The translations under genes were made by a program, and so were the position numbers. Positions 1 through 10,114 of a stretch of 64,000 bases of DNA are shown here, in pieces (the stretch's first letter is position 1; every line of letters begins with the position of its first letter). The notes beneath the pieces were generated by a model. That model made no database searches and was not told where the DNA came from. It worked only from the letters and a program-made list of their open reading frames with translations. Source of the stretch: an uncultured Clostridia bacterium (lineage in GTDB: Bacteria > Bacillota > Clostridia > Oscillospirales > JAAYOS01); assembly GCA_947631015.1 (NCBI GenBank), contig CANRJS010000001.1, positions 31,561 through 95,560 on the forward strand. The letters are read 5' to 3'.

Positions 1-2
1 TG

Positions 3-128
3 CCGTTCAGCGCCGGCGCGAGGATGGCAATAGAAAAGCTGCTGCGCGGTGACAGAACAGTCGACGAAGCGTATGACGCAAAAATAGACGCGTTCTGCGA
101 GGACTACATCAAGAGGTTCGGGGACTGA
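3..128 (+). CDS. C-terminal end of an unidentified protein (5' truncated by window edge)
   Basis: Open frame PFSAGARMAIEKLLRGDRTVDEAYDAKIDAFCEDYIKRFGD* ending 2 nt before the next ATG. Confidence 0.55.
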   Translation, partial: PFSAGARMAIEKLLRGDRTVDEAYDAKIDAFCEDYIKRFGD

Positions 129-129
129 T

Positions 130-1008
130 ATGTACGAACTGACTCTTGCCGCCGGAAACAGCTTTTATCTTCAGTGTCCCGCCAAGATAGGGCTCGTGCG
201 GCTGGACGGAGGCGACGTCTGCCTCATAGACAGCGGCGGAGACAGAGACGCGGGCAGAAAGGTCCGCCGCCTGCTCGACGAGAACGGCTGGCGTCTCCGC
301 GCCATATACAACACACACTCCCACGCCGACCACATCGGTGGCAACAGGTTCCTTCAGGACAGGACCGGATGCAGGATCTACGCCCCCGGCGCGGAGCTCG
401 GCTTTGTGAGGCATCCGACGCTTGAGCCGTCCTTGCTTTACGGCGGCTGTCCGCCGGACGAGCTCCGCCGAAAGTTCCTCCTTGCGGAGCCGAGCGACGC
501 CGAGCCTCTGACGCCGGAGGTCCTGCCGGACGGGTTTGAGGTCATTTCCCTGCCCGGCCACTTCCTTGACATGGCGGGCTTCCGCACGCCGGACGACGTC
601 GTCTACCTCGCGGACTGCCTCGCGAGCCGCGCGACGCTTGAGAAGTACGGCATAGCGTTTATCTACGACGTCGGCGCGTACCTCGCGACGCTTGAAAAGG
701 TAAAGACGCTCCGGGCAAAGCTGTTCGTCCCGTCCCACGCGGACGCGGCGGAGGACATAACAGAGCTTGCCGACTTCAACATCGCGGCGACGCACGACAC
801 GGCGGACAGGATAGAACGCCTCCTCGCGGAGCCGATGACCTTTGACCTGCTTCTCCGGCGGGTGTTTGAGGAGTTCTCGCTTGTGATGACCTTCGAGCAG
901 CACGCGCTCATCGGCGCTACCGTGCGCTCCTACCTCACATGGATGAAGGGTCTTGGCCGCGTCACGGCAGAGCTCTCGGACAATACTTTCCTCTGGCGGA
1001 GAGCGTAG
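130..1008 (+). CDS. MBL-fold metallo-hydrolase
   Basis: 292 aa ORF with THSHADHIGG (HxHxDH) motif and later GH and SHAD motifs. Confidence 0.9.
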   Translation: MYELTLAAGNSFYLQCPAKIGLVRLDGGDVCLIDSGGDRDAGRKVRRLLDENGWRLRAIYNTHSHADHIGGNRFLQDRTGCRIYAPGAELGFVRHPTLEPSLLYGGCPPDELRRKFLLAEPSDAEPLTPEVLPDGFEVISLPGHFLDMAGFRTPDDVVYLADCLASRATLEKYGIAFIYDVGAYLATLEKVKTLRAKLFVPSHADAAEDITELADFNIAATHDTADRIERLLAEPMTFDLLLRRVFEEFSLVMTFEQHALIGATVRSYLTWMKGLGRVTAELSDNTFLWRRA

Positions 1009-1076
1009 AAGCATGGATATGTACGCCAAATGATACGACGCGTAGCCTACAGCTGCAATACCGCAAACTTTACACG

Positions 1077-1113
1077 AAAAAACGGCGAGCGCGAAATCGC
1101 GCCCGCCGTTTTT
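1077..1113 (+). terminator. Intrinsic terminator-like hairpin downstream of the MBL gene
   Basis: AAAAACGGCG...CGCCGTTTTT stem-loop with T run. Confidence 0.7.
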
Positions 1114-1141
1114 CAGCTTATCAAGAAGTCTTCTTGTCAAA

Positions 1142-1242
1142 AGCCTCGCAGAGTTTCGCGCCTTTGGCGCGAAATAAGGTTAAATCCGTTTTTTTCGGCG
1201 GCGTGTACGTCGGAAAAAACTCCTCTCGCGGAGCGTGCGTCG
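1142..1242 (+). repeat. Dispersed extragenic repeat, copy 1 (modules R1 1142-1208 and R2 1212-1242)
   Basis: Matches the reverse complement of 9972-10048 (R1) and 9847-9877 (R2, 29/31 identical). Confidence 0.85.
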
Positions 1243-1286
1243 ATTTTACGCCGCAGGCGGAAAACTCGGCGCGGAGCGGAGCGAAT

Positions 1287-1352
1287 GCTGTCGGTAGGGC
1301 TTCGCCCTATCCGACAGCTTCACTTGAAATTGCGCCTGCGCAATTTCAAGTG
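1287..1352. repeat. Two adjacent long hairpins (1287-1318 and 1321-1352)
   Basis: GCTGTCGGTAGGGC-TTC-GCCCTATCCGACAGC (one bulge) and perfect CACTTGAAATTGCGC-CT-GCGCAATTTCAAGTG. Confidence 0.8.
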
Positions 1353-1406
1353 AAAGCCTCGGCGCGAAAGGGTGCGCAGCGAAGCGAGCACATTTCGCGC
1401 CGATGT

Positions 1407-3593
1407 TTAAAATTCTGTGAAGTGCAGCTCGAACGGCGCGTAGTCTCCCCAAGTGCGCGGGAGAAGTATCCCACCGTTCATCAGCGCCGTGCCAGAGTAT
1501 ATCTTTCCGTCGGCATCGAAGCGGTAGAGCTTTTCCGGATCAAGTCCGCGAAGAAGGATCCGATAGCGCATCGCGCTAGGCTCGGTGCGGAAGACCATGC
1601 CGTGGACCAGCGCCTCGGTCCGGTCAAAGGACACATATTCCCACGCGGCGAACCTGTCCGCCGTCGGGTCGGAGAGACGGTGGTAGCTGCCGTTGTGAAT
1701 GAGGTCGTCGTATCTTCTGAAGCGCGCAGTCTGCTCCTTCACGGCGGCCTTCTCCTCATCCAAAAGCCTGCCGAGGTCGAGCTCATAGCCGAAGCTGCCC
1801 GCCATGGCGGTGACTGCGCGCGCCTCGAGCGGCGTCACGCGGCCGGTCTGGTGGTTCGGGACGGCGGAGACGTGCGAGCCGACAGCGGAGACGGGATATA
1901 TAAAGCTCGTGCCGTACTGTATCTTTGTGCGCTCGTAGGCGTCGGTATCGTCGCTGCACCATATCTGCGGCGTGTAGTAGAGCATGCCGGCGTCGAAGCG
2001 TCCTCCCCCACCGCTGCAGCCCTCGAACAATACGTCCGGGAAGTCGTGCGTGAGGCGTTCGAGAAGTTCGTAAAGTCCGAGCATGTAGCGGTGCGGCATC
2101 TCGCCCATACACTCCTTAGGTATGCCGTGGGAGTACCAGTCGCAGATGCTGCGGTTGAAGTCCCACTTCACATAGGAAATATCCGCGCTGTTCAGTATAT
2201 CGTTTATCGCGCCGTAGAGGTACTCGCGGACGTCCGCGCGCGTGAGGTCGAGCAGGAGCTGGCTGCGGCTCAGCACCGGCGCGCGTCCCGGAACGGCTAT
2301 CGCCCAGTCGGGGTGCGCACGGAAGAGGTCGCTGTCCTCGCTTACCATCTCCGGCTCAAACCATATACCGAACTTCATTCCGAAGCTCTTTACCTTGTCC
2401 ACAAGCGGCTTGAGGCCGCCTTTTAGCTTGCTTTCGTTTACCGTCCAGTCGCCGAGGCCGGATGTGTCGCTCGAACGCTTGCCGAACCACCCGTCGTCCA
2501 TGACAAAGAGGTCCACGCCGAGCTCGGAAGCCTGCTTTGCTATCGCGGCAAGCTTTTCTTCGTCGAAGTTGAAGTAGGTCGCTTCCCAGTTGTTTATGAG
2601 TATGGGACGCGGCGCGAGCTTGTACTTCCCGCGGCAGACGTTGTTGCGTATGACGCCGTGGAAGTTCTGCGAGAGACGGTCAAAGCCCTCGCCGCTGTAC
2701 GTGATTATCGCCTCGGGGGTGTAGAAGTCTTCCCCCGCCCCGAGCTCCCAGCTGAAAAGGTCGGGGTTTATGCCCATAGTGAGGCGCGTTCCGCCGAGCT
2801 GGTCACGCTCTACCTGCGTCTTGAAGCTCCCGCTGTACACGAGCGCCGCGCCGTAGCACTCGCCCGACGTCTCGGTACAGTCCTTCGAGCAGAGTATGAC
2901 GGACGGGTTCTGCTGATGGCTCGACGCGCCCCTCACGCTCGAGCTCTCGTGTATACCGGGGTCTACCGGCCGGCGGTCGGGCACGCGCTCCATGGCGTGA
3001 CGGCCGACAAATGTCATCCTGTCCCACTCTCCGAACGGAATGTCGAGACAGAAGCTCATGGCGTTCTCGAGGCGAATAGGGCTGCTTCCTTTGTTGGAGA
3101 TAACGGCGCTCCTCGTGATAACGTCGTACTGCGGCAGGATGCCGTAGCGGAGACGCACCACAAGCTCGCTTGCGACGTCCTGAAGGTATATCTCAAGCGT
3201 CTCCGCGTCGTCATCGGAGGCGTAGACAGCGGGAAGTCCGGGTATTGAATACTTCCCCTTTTCTATCGTGTATCCGATGTAGCGGAGGTCGACCGTGCGC
3301 GAACCGTCCGGAAATACGACGCTTATCGACGGCACGCGGTAGTCCGCGCCGCCGCTGCACCCGTACTCCTGCGGAAGCGTGTCCGGCGAGTATTCGCGCC
3401 GGTCGCCCGACTCGTGGATGTTGCCCGCAAAGCCTATCCCGGGATAGTCGAGGAGATGGTCCATATCGTCCCAGACCGGGCGGCCGTACCAGACGTGCTT
3501 GAGTATGCCGAACCTGTCGACCTTTATCTGGTACTCGGTGTTGTTTGTGAGTATGCGTATCGTGTTCGCGTTCTTGTTTGCTTTAATCGGCAT
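1407..3593 (-). CDS. Alpha-galactosidase, GH36 family
   Basis: 728 aa; KWDFNR nucleophile region, CSGGGGRFD acid/base region, FVMDDGWFG motif. Confidence 0.93.
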   Translation of the reverse strand: MPIKANKNANTIRILTNNTEYQIKVDRFGILKHVWYGRPVWDDMDHLLDYPGIGFAGNIHESGDRREYSPDTLPQEYGCSGGADYRVPSISVVFPDGSRTVDLRYIGYTIEKGKYSIPGLPAVYASDDDAETLEIYLQDVASELVVRLRYGILPQYDVITRSAVISNKGSSPIRLENAMSFCLDIPFGEWDRMTFVGRHAMERVPDRRPVDPGIHESSSVRGASSHQQNPSVILCSKDCTETSGECYGAALVYSGSFKTQVERDQLGGTRLTMGINPDLFSWELGAGEDFYTPEAIITYSGEGFDRLSQNFHGVIRNNVCRGKYKLAPRPILINNWEATYFNFDEEKLAAIAKQASELGVDLFVMDDGWFGKRSSDTSGLGDWTVNESKLKGGLKPLVDKVKSFGMKFGIWFEPEMVSEDSDLFRAHPDWAIAVPGRAPVLSRSQLLLDLTRADVREYLYGAINDILNSADISYVKWDFNRSICDWYSHGIPKECMGEMPHRYMLGLYELLERLTHDFPDVLFEGCSGGGGRFDAGMLYYTPQIWCSDDTDAYERTKIQYGTSFIYPVSAVGSHVSAVPNHQTGRVTPLEARAVTAMAGSFGYELDLGRLLDEEKAAVKEQTARFRRYDDLIHNGSYHRLSDPTADRFAAWEYVSFDRTEALVHGMVFRTEPSAMRYRILLRGLDPEKLYRFDADGKIYSGTALMNGGILLPRTWGDYAPFELHFTEF

Positions 3594-3626
3594 AACGTAT
3601 CCGCCTTTCCGAAAATCTCCGTAAAA

Positions 3627-4646
3627 TCAATGAATGAACATCGCATCCCCGAACGAGAAGAACCGCATTTTATGCTCGACCGCCGCCCTGTAAGCCTCGA
3701 GGATGTGCTCCCTTCCGGCGAGCGCCGAGACGAGCATTATAAGCGTGCTCTCCGGCAGATGGAAGTTCGTTATGAGCGCGTCGACAGCCTTGAACCTGTA
3801 TCCGGGATAGATGAAGATGTCCGTCCAGCGCGAGCCCGGTTCCATCGTCCCGTCCTCCCGCGCGAAGGTCTCAAGCACGCGGCAGGAGGTCGTTCCGACG
3901 GAGATCACCCGCCGACCCTCGCGCTTCGCGCGGCTCACGGCCTCGGCGGTGTCCTCCGGGAGGATGCAGAACTCGGAGTGCATCGGGTGATCCTCTATCT
4001 CGTCCTCGCTCACCGGGCGAAAGGTCCCGAGCCCGACATGCAGCGTCACGAACTTCTCCTCCACGCCCTTTTCCCGTATGTGTTGCAGCAGCTCCTCGGT
4101 GAAGTGGAGCCCCGCCGTCGGCGCGGCGGCGGAGCCGAGGTGCTTTGAGTAGACAGTCTGGTAGCGCTCCGGGTCGTCGAGGGTCTCCTTGATGTACGGT
4201 GGGAGCGGCATCCGTCCGAGCCGCTCGAGTATCTCGAGAAATATTCCGTAGTACTCGAAACGGACAAGGCGGTTGCCGCCCTCCTCGACGGATACTATCT
4301 CGCAGGAGAGCTCGTCCCCGAAGGTGATGCGCGCGCCGGGGCGGAGCTTCCTCCCCGGGCGCACGAGACATTCCCAAAGGCCGCCCTCACGCTCGCGGAG
4401 CAGAAGGACCTCCGCCGCGCCGCCGCCGCGCCGCGAGCCGATAAGACGCGCGGGAAGGACGCGCGAGTCGTTCATGACGAGAAGGTCGCCCTCGTGAAAG
4501 AAATCCGCTATCTCGCGGAAGACGTGGAAGGAGTACTCCCCAGTCGTCTTGTCGAGGAGCATAAGCGACGAGCCGTCCCGCTCGGGGGACGGAGTCTGCG
4601 CTATCAGCTCCTCGGGGAGTTCGTACCAGAAATCGCTCTTTTTCAT
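3627..4646 (-). CDS. queA: S-adenosylmethionine:tRNA ribosyltransferase-isomerase
   Basis: [30 protein letters not shown]...; [11 protein letters not shown] and [17 protein letters not shown] motifs; start trimmed to ATG at 4646. Confidence 0.95.
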   Translation of the reverse strand: MKKSDFWYELPEELIAQTPSPERDGSSLMLLDKTTGEYSFHVFREIADFFHEGDLLVMNDSRVLPARLIGSRRGGGAAEVLLLREREGGLWECLVRPGRKLRPGARITFGDELSCEIVSVEEGGNRLVRFEYYGIFLEILERLGRMPLPPYIKETLDDPERYQTVYSKHLGSAAAPTAGLHFTEELLQHIREKGVEEKFVTLHVGLGTFRPVSEDEIEDHPMHSEFCILPEDTAEAVSRAKREGRRVISVGTTSCRVLETFAREDGTMEPGSRWTDIFIYPGYRFKAVDALITNFHLPESTLIMLVSALAGREHILEAYRAAVEHKMRFFSFGDAMFIH

Positions 4647-6463
4647 CTGCCGAGTACCTCTTGTATGTTCATGACCTTTGCGCCGGTGTAGTAGTATTCG
4701 AGAATAGACACATAGTCCCAGCCAGCCTCGGCGCGTCCCCGGCTCCCCCACTGGCTTAGGCCGACGTTGTGGCCCCAACCGGTGCCGCTCACTACGAACA
4801 CTCCGCTTGTGGATTCGGAGCGGAGAGCGTCGGTGCCGTTTGCCGTCAGAACATACACCTCGCCGGGGTTCCGAAGTCCCTGAATTTTGCCGTCCGCACC
4901 TATGACCTGCGCGGTGGAGGCGGAAATCGAAGTTCCGCTCTCGCCCGCGGCTATCTCGACCGTCCCGCTCGAGATGGTGTACCGCTGGCTCCGCGTACCC
5001 TTTCCGAGGGTGCTGCTTGTGAGGATGGTGCGCGCCGCCTCCTTTGAAAAGCTCAGCTTCTTTCCGCTCGCGTCCATAAAGCTCACGGTGTATACGTTCC
5101 CTGCGGGGGTGAACTTCTCGACCCACGCATTTGTGACCGTGCCGATAGAGTAGTTCTTCTGATTGAGCACCCACGCTATTTCCTCGCCGGTGTAGGTGTA
5201 GCTCCAGCGCCCGTACTGGGCGCGGTCAAGGTCTTCGTAGGTGTCGGGCACGGCCTTCAGGTACGGGTAGTCCACGCCCCAGACGTTTACCGCGTCCTCG
5301 GTGTAGCCTCCGTTCGTGGAGTGGTAAACCGTGTCGCATATCTTGCCGTCGTAGAACATCGCGAGACCTGCGACGGCGTCGCAGTAGGCGTTCGACTGCG
5401 CGGTGGCGCGGTTCAGCCCCTGATAGACCTGGCAGTGGTCGGTGTTGCAGACGTCAAAGCCGTAGGCGCTGTGGCGGTTTTTATTGAATACGACGTAGCT
5501 TGAGGCGCAGACCGCTCCGACCTTTGTACCCTCCTCGGTCCAGTTGGTGCCTATCTCGTAGGGTATGACCCCCTTGGTATAGTCGCCTATTTCGACGACG
5601 TTTATAACGACGAGCGAACCCGACGAGTTCCGCCTGTACTCAAAGCCGCCCGCCCACTTGTAGCCCTTGTGCCAGGTGACCGGCTCCTCCGAGCCTATCG
5701 GGCGTATGCCGAAGCGGTCGCCGCCGTTGTCAAACTCGAATATGATGGTCCCGGTGGGCGTCACCGCCACCGTGTAGCAGGTATTGGACGCGCCGACGAC
5801 CGTGCCGTTCGGCACGCCGAGTGAAGCCGCCGCCTCTTCCGCCGCGCCGGACGAGCGGTATGAGCCGACGCGGACGCGCCACTCCCCGTTTATGTATGCC
5901 GGAAACGCGGATGCGTATGCTCCGGCGGCGGCGAGCGCCTCCTGGTAGGTCGGATAGGAGTCCGGCGTCTGGACATGGTACGCGCCTATCGACGTCGCGC
6001 CGGAGGGAGCGATCGAGTCGTAATATGTGCTGTCCTTGACGTACATGTTTCGGTCGGAGAAGGTAGTTATCCTCTCCTGCGCGGTATAGCCGACGGCGGT
6101 GAAAGCCCCGTCCTTGTCGTACCAGCCGAACATATACCCCGAGCCGTCAAAGTTCTGGAGATTTGCGGAGGCAAGCGCCGTGGAACCGTAGTACAGTCCG
6201 GCGCGGACGATATACTCCTCCGGCTCGCACACTATGGGGTATGTTACGGAAGCCGGGTCAACGGCAGTGGAGACGTAGGACACCGGCTGTGCCGCCGTGG
6301 GGGAAGCCTCGGGCGCTGCGGATGCGGCAGGCTCGGCGGACGCAAACGGATCCGCCGAATTCTCTCCGGTAGCGGGGATAAATCCGGCCCCTTCGCTTGC
6401 GGCAAAGGCCTCGCCGCCGAGAAGAAGCGCGAGAACAAGCAGGAAAGAAGTAAATCGTTTCAT
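4643..6463 (-). CDS. SpoIID/LytB-domain protein with signal peptide
   Basis: C-terminal [36 protein letters not shown] typical of SpoIID/LytB; ATGA overlap with queA. Confidence 0.9.
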   Translation of the reverse strand: MKRFTSFLLVLALLLGGEAFAASEGAGFIPATGENSADPFASAEPAASAAPEASPTAAQPVSYVSTAVDPASVTYPIVCEPEEYIVRAGLYYGSTALASANLQNFDGSGYMFGWYDKDGAFTAVGYTAQERITTFSDRNMYVKDSTYYDSIAPSGATSIGAYHVQTPDSYPTYQEALAAAGAYASAFPAYINGEWRVRVGSYRSSGAAEEAAASLGVPNGTVVGASNTCYTVAVTPTGTIIFEFDNGGDRFGIRPIGSEEPVTWHKGYKWAGGFEYRRNSSGSLVVINVVEIGDYTKGVIPYEIGTNWTEEGTKVGAVCASSYVVFNKNRHSAYGFDVCNTDHCQVYQGLNRATAQSNAYCDAVAGLAMFYDGKICDTVYHSTNGGYTEDAVNVWGVDYPYLKAVPDTYEDLDRAQYGRWSYTYTGEEIAWVLNQKNYSIGTVTNAWVEKFTPAGNVYTVSFMDASGKKLSFSKEAARTILTSSTLGKGTRSQRYTISSGTVEIAAGESGTSISASTAQVIGADGKIQGLRNPGEVYVLTANGTDALRSESTSGVFVVSGTGWGHNVGLSQWGSRGRAEAGWDYVSILEYYYTGAKVMNIQEVLGR

Positions 6464-6644
6464 TTTGTTCCTCCGAACGGGGTTTGCGTTGACAGAAAGT
6501 ACATGCTGTGCTACAATTATATCCGGCGGGAGAAGTCCCGCATATTATGTAAACAAAGCACCTCTCTAATTATAGCATAATTTGTCGTTTTTTCAACGGC
6601 TTTTTGATAACTTGATAAACGGCATATATTCGGAGGAGATCAAG

Positions 6645-7718
6645 ATGAAAAAGTACAGAGTCGGCGTCATCGGCGCTACAGGCATGGTCGGGCAGCGGTT
6701 CGTGATGCTTGTGAGCAGGCACCCGTGGTTCGAGCTTGCGGCTCTCGCCGCCTCTCCCCGCTCAGCGGGCAAGCTCTACCGTGACGCGGCGCATTGGATG
6801 ATGAGCGAGCCGATGCCGGAGAGCGCGGCGAATATGACCGTCCTCGACGCTACGGCGGACATCGACAAAATAGCGGGCGAGGTCGACTTCGTCTTTTCCG
6901 CCGTCAACATGACAAAGCAGGAGATCTATGCGCTCGAGCTCGAGTATGCGAAGCGCGAATGCCCGGTCATATCCAACAACTCCGCGCACCGCGGCGACCC
7001 GGACGTTCCGATGGTCGTCGCCATGATAAACCCGGAGCACATTCGGGTGATAGACAGCTTCCGCAAGCGCCTCGGAATAAAGCGCGGCCTCATTGCCGTG
7101 AAGTCGAACTGCTCGATACAGTCCTACGTCCCGGCGCTCCATCCCCTGCTGAAGTACCGTCCCACGAAGGTGCTCGCCTGTACCTATCAGGCGATAAGCG
7201 GCGCGGGCAAGAACTTCGGTACCTGGCCGGAGATGATAGATAACGTCATCCCCTACATAGGCGGCGAGGAGGAAAAGAGCGAGCTCGAACCGCTGAAGAT
7301 ATGGGGGCACATCGAAAACGGCGTCATTGTGAACGCCGAGACGCCGTCCATCACGACGCAGTGCATCCGCGTCCCCGTCACCGACGGCCACCTTGCGGCG
7401 GTGTTCGTCTCCTTTGAGGAGAAGCCGTCCATAGAGGAGATAAAAGCCGCGTGGGCGGGATATCGCGCGCGTCCGCAGTCGCTCGCGCTTCCGAGCGCCC
7501 CGAAGCAGTTCATCCACTACTTCGAGGAGCCCGACCGTCCGCAGACCCGCCTCGACCGCGAGCTCGAGGGCGGCATGGCGGTGTCGGTAGGGCGTCTGCG
7601 CGAGGATACGCAGTACGACTACAAGTTCGTTTCGCTCTCACACAACACCCTCCTCGGCGCCGCCGGAGGCGCGGTGCAGCTCGCGGAGCTGCTCTGCGCG
7701 GAGGGTTACATCGACTGA
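6645..7718 (+). CDS. asd: Aspartate-semialdehyde dehydrogenase
   Basis: MKKYRVGVIGATGMVGQRF, VKSNCSIQSYVP active-site Cys, ISGAGKNFGTWPEM; GGAGGAG RBS at 6632. Confidence 0.95.
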   Translation: MKKYRVGVIGATGMVGQRFVMLVSRHPWFELAALAASPRSAGKLYRDAAHWMMSEPMPESAANMTVLDATADIDKIAGEVDFVFSAVNMTKQEIYALELEYAKRECPVISNNSAHRGDPDVPMVVAMINPEHIRVIDSFRKRLGIKRGLIAVKSNCSIQSYVPALHPLLKYRPTKVLACTYQAISGAGKNFGTWPEMIDNVIPYIGGEEEKSELEPLKIWGHIENGVIVNAETPSITTQCIRVPVTDGHLAAVFVSFEEKPSIEEIKAAWAGYRARPQSLALPSAPKQFIHYFEEPDRPQTRLDRELEGGMAVSVGRLREDTQYDYKFVSLSHNTLLGAAGGAVQLAELLCAEGYID

Positions 7719-7772
7719 ACGCACTAGGCAGTCCTATCAACTTACGACATTCTGCAAAAGGAGCCGAAAATT

Positions 7773-8660
7773 ATGAAGCAGCCGATTTTTACGGGAGTAG
7801 GTACGGCGATAATCACGCCGTTCACGTCCGATTTCGTCAACTTCGAGAAGCTCGGTGAGCTCATCGAGCAGCAGATCGCCGCCGGGGTCGAGGCGCTCGT
7901 TGTCTGCGGCACCACCGGCGAAGCGCCCACGCAGACCATCCCCGAGCACCTCGCCACCGTCGAGTACGCGATAAAGCGTGCGGCGGGCAGGATAAAGATA
8001 ATAGCCGGCACCGGTTCGAACGACACGGCTCACGCCATCATGATGAGCCAGAACGCCGAGAAGAGCGGTGCGGACGCGCTCCTGATGGTCACACCCTACT
8101 ACAACAAGACGACGCAGCGCGGACTTGTGCGCCACTTCGAGGCCGTCGCGGACAGGGTGAACATCCCGATAATCCTCTACAACATCCCGAGCCGCACCGG
8201 CATGGGCTTCACCGTGGACGCCTACAGGGAGCTCTCAAAGCATCCCAACATCAACGGCGTCAAGGAGGCTAGCGGCGACTTCGAACTCGTCAGCCGCACG
8301 AAGATGGTCTGCGGCGACGAACTCAACATCTGGAGCGGGGACGACAGCGCGACGCTGCCGATGATGTCCCTCGGCGCGAAGGGAATAATCTCGGTCCTCT
8401 CGAACATCCTCCCCGGCGCGATGGTCGAGCTCTCCCATGCCTGTCTCGAGGGCGACTTCGAGCGGGCGCGCGAGCTGCACTACAAGTATTACCCTCTTAT
8501 GCGCGCTCTCTTTGCCGAGACAAATCCGATACCGGTCAAGGCGGCGATGAATATGATGGGCATGGGCGTCGGGCCAACGCGTATGCCGCTCGTCGAGATG
8601 AGCGAGGCAAACGAGAAGATGCTCCGCGACACTCTTGCGGAATACGGGCTTCTCGGCTGA
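7773..8660 (+). CDS. dapA: 4-hydroxy-tetrahydrodipicolinate synthase
   Basis: GTGTAIITPF, VVCGTTGEAPT, ILYNIPSRTG, GVKEASGDF motifs. Confidence 0.96.
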   Translation: MKQPIFTGVGTAIITPFTSDFVNFEKLGELIEQQIAAGVEALVVCGTTGEAPTQTIPEHLATVEYAIKRAAGRIKIIAGTGSNDTAHAIMMSQNAEKSGADALLMVTPYYNKTTQRGLVRHFEAVADRVNIPIILYNIPSRTGMGFTVDAYRELSKHPNINGVKEASGDFELVSRTKMVCGDELNIWSGDDSATLPMMSLGAKGIISVLSNILPGAMVELSHACLEGDFERARELHYKYYPLMRALFAETNPIPVKAAMNMMGMGVGPTRMPLVEMSEANEKMLRDTLAEYGLLG

Positions 8661-8682
8661 TCTTCAACAGGAAAAATAACTG

Positions 8683-8704
8683 AGGGGGCGAGCGTTCGCC
8701 CCCT
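8683..8704 (+). terminator. Hairpin between dapA and dapB (attenuator/terminator-like)
   Basis: AGGGGGCGA-(GCG)-TTCGCCCCCT stem-loop; no long T tract. Confidence 0.45.
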
Positions 8705-8763
8705 GAATTCTAAAGAAAGGGACGTCCCGCCGCCGTCACGCGGCGCGGACAGAGGTGAAAGGA

Positions 8764-9531
8764 ATGACGAAGATACTTCTCTGCGGAGCCGGAGGACGGC
8801 TCGGAGGCTTCATAGCGGACGCGGCAAAGCAGGATCCGTCCTTTGAGATAGCCGCGGGCGTCGATATAAACGGAGCGGAAAAGTCGGGCTTTGAGATATA
8901 CCGCAGTCCGGCGGACTACACCGGAACTGCGGACGTCCTCGTGGACTGCTCGCACCCCTCTGCCCTGCGCGGGATACTCGACTACTCCCTCCCCCGCTCA
9001 CTTCCTCTCGTGCTCTGCACCACCGGCTACTCGGAGGAGCAGGAGGCGGAAGTGCGGCGCGCGGCGGAGACGCTTGCGGTGTTCCGCTCGGCTAATATGT
9101 CGCTCGGCATAGCGCTCCTCACAGCGCTTGTGGAGGAGGTCGCGGGAGTCCTTGGCGACAGCTACGACATCGAGATACTTGAGCGGCACCACCGCAGAAA
9201 GCTCGACGCGCCGTCCGGCACCGCCCTCACGCTTGCGGACGCCGCGCGCAGAGCGCAGGGTGGCTCGGCGGAGTATGTCTACGACCGCCACGAGCGCCGC
9301 CGCGAACGTCCGCGCGGAGAGATAGGGATAAGTTCGATACGCGGCGGGACGATAGTCGGCGAGCACGAGGTCATATTCGCCGGAAACGACGAGATAATAG
9401 AGCTGAAGCACACGGCGCAGAGCCGCGCGGTGTTCGCGGAGGGCGCGCTCCGCGCCGCGAGGTTCATCTCGGAGCGCAAGGAGCCGGGGCTGTACGGAAT
9501 GGACGATCTGATGAAAGAATATCTAAAATAA
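8764..9531 (+). CDS. dapB: 4-hydroxy-tetrahydrodipicolinate reductase
   Basis: MTKILLCGAGGRLG, LERHHRRKLDAPSGTAL motif; alternative GTG start at 8755. Confidence 0.94.
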   Translation: MTKILLCGAGGRLGGFIADAAKQDPSFEIAAGVDINGAEKSGFEIYRSPADYTGTADVLVDCSHPSALRGILDYSLPRSLPLVLCTTGYSEEQEAEVRRAAETLAVFRSANMSLGIALLTALVEEVAGVLGDSYDIEILERHHRRKLDAPSGTALTLADAARRAQGGSAEYVYDRHERRRERPRGEIGISSIRGGTIVGEHEVIFAGNDEIIELKHTAQSRAVFAEGALRAARFISERKEPGLYGMDDLMKEYLK

Positions 9532-9592
9532 TTTCGCTGACGCGTCGGCGACCGCGTGGGAGCCCTTCCGATTAAAATGCTCGTGCGGAACA

Positions 9593-9820
9593 CGAGGGCG
9601 CCGACATATTTCTCATCGAAACCTATTCAGCCCTCGTGAACTTTGCCCGCTTTGCGGGCAAAGCCAAACATTGATATAATCGCCTGCGCGAAGTTGGCGG
9701 CTTTGCCGTGGGCTTCAACCGCTGCGAACCGCGAGGGCGCGAACCAATTTCTCATTCGACATTTTACAGCCCTCGCTCGCAATATTCGCTTTGCGAATAT
9801 TGCCCGACATTGAGCTAATT
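9593..9820. repeat. Tandem degenerate structured repeat A1 (9593-9680) and A2 (9732-9820)
   Basis: Both units: CGAGGGCG...(same 37-nt offset)...GCCCTCG, then a long hairpin with GCTTTGC apex, then CATTGAKMTAAT. Confidence 0.75.
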
Positions 9821-9846
9821 AAAATGCGGAAAGCGTCTGCGGCGCT

Positions 9847-10048
9847 CGACGCACGCTCCGCGAGAAGTGTTTTTTCCTTCAATTAGCAGAAAGTCGGGAC
9901 GTCGGCGCTAAGCGCCGAGGTCTGATGCGCCCGGCAAAAGGTTGGCTGCTGTATGGGTTTGAGGGCGCATTGTACACGCCGCCGGAAAAAACGGATTTGA
10001 CTTTATTTCGGCGCCTGTCGCAGACAGGCGCCGAAACTCTGCGAGGCT
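9847..10048 (-). repeat. Dispersed extragenic repeat, copy 2 (R2 9847-9877, R1 9972-10048) with 94-nt spacer
   Basis: Reverse-complement match to 1142-1242. Confidence 0.85.
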
Positions 10049-10051
10049 ATG

Positions 10052-10086
10052 AACGATAGGAGCGGGCTTTGCCCGCTCCTGTCGTT
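10052..10086. terminator. Terminator hairpin downstream of recN
   Basis: AACGATAGGAGCGGGC-TTT-GCCCGCTCCTGTCGTT. Confidence 0.75.
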
Positions 10087-10114
10087 TATAATATACGCCC
10101 ATTTCGCGCGATAT

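Noticed and set aside
1142-1352. Remnant of an insertion sequence
   Set aside because: No transposase fragment or terminal repeats recognised; the dispersed-module interpretation fits better.
939-2426. 495-aa plus-strand ORF
   Set aside because: Mostly antisense to the GH36 gene and runs through terminator and repeat DNA.
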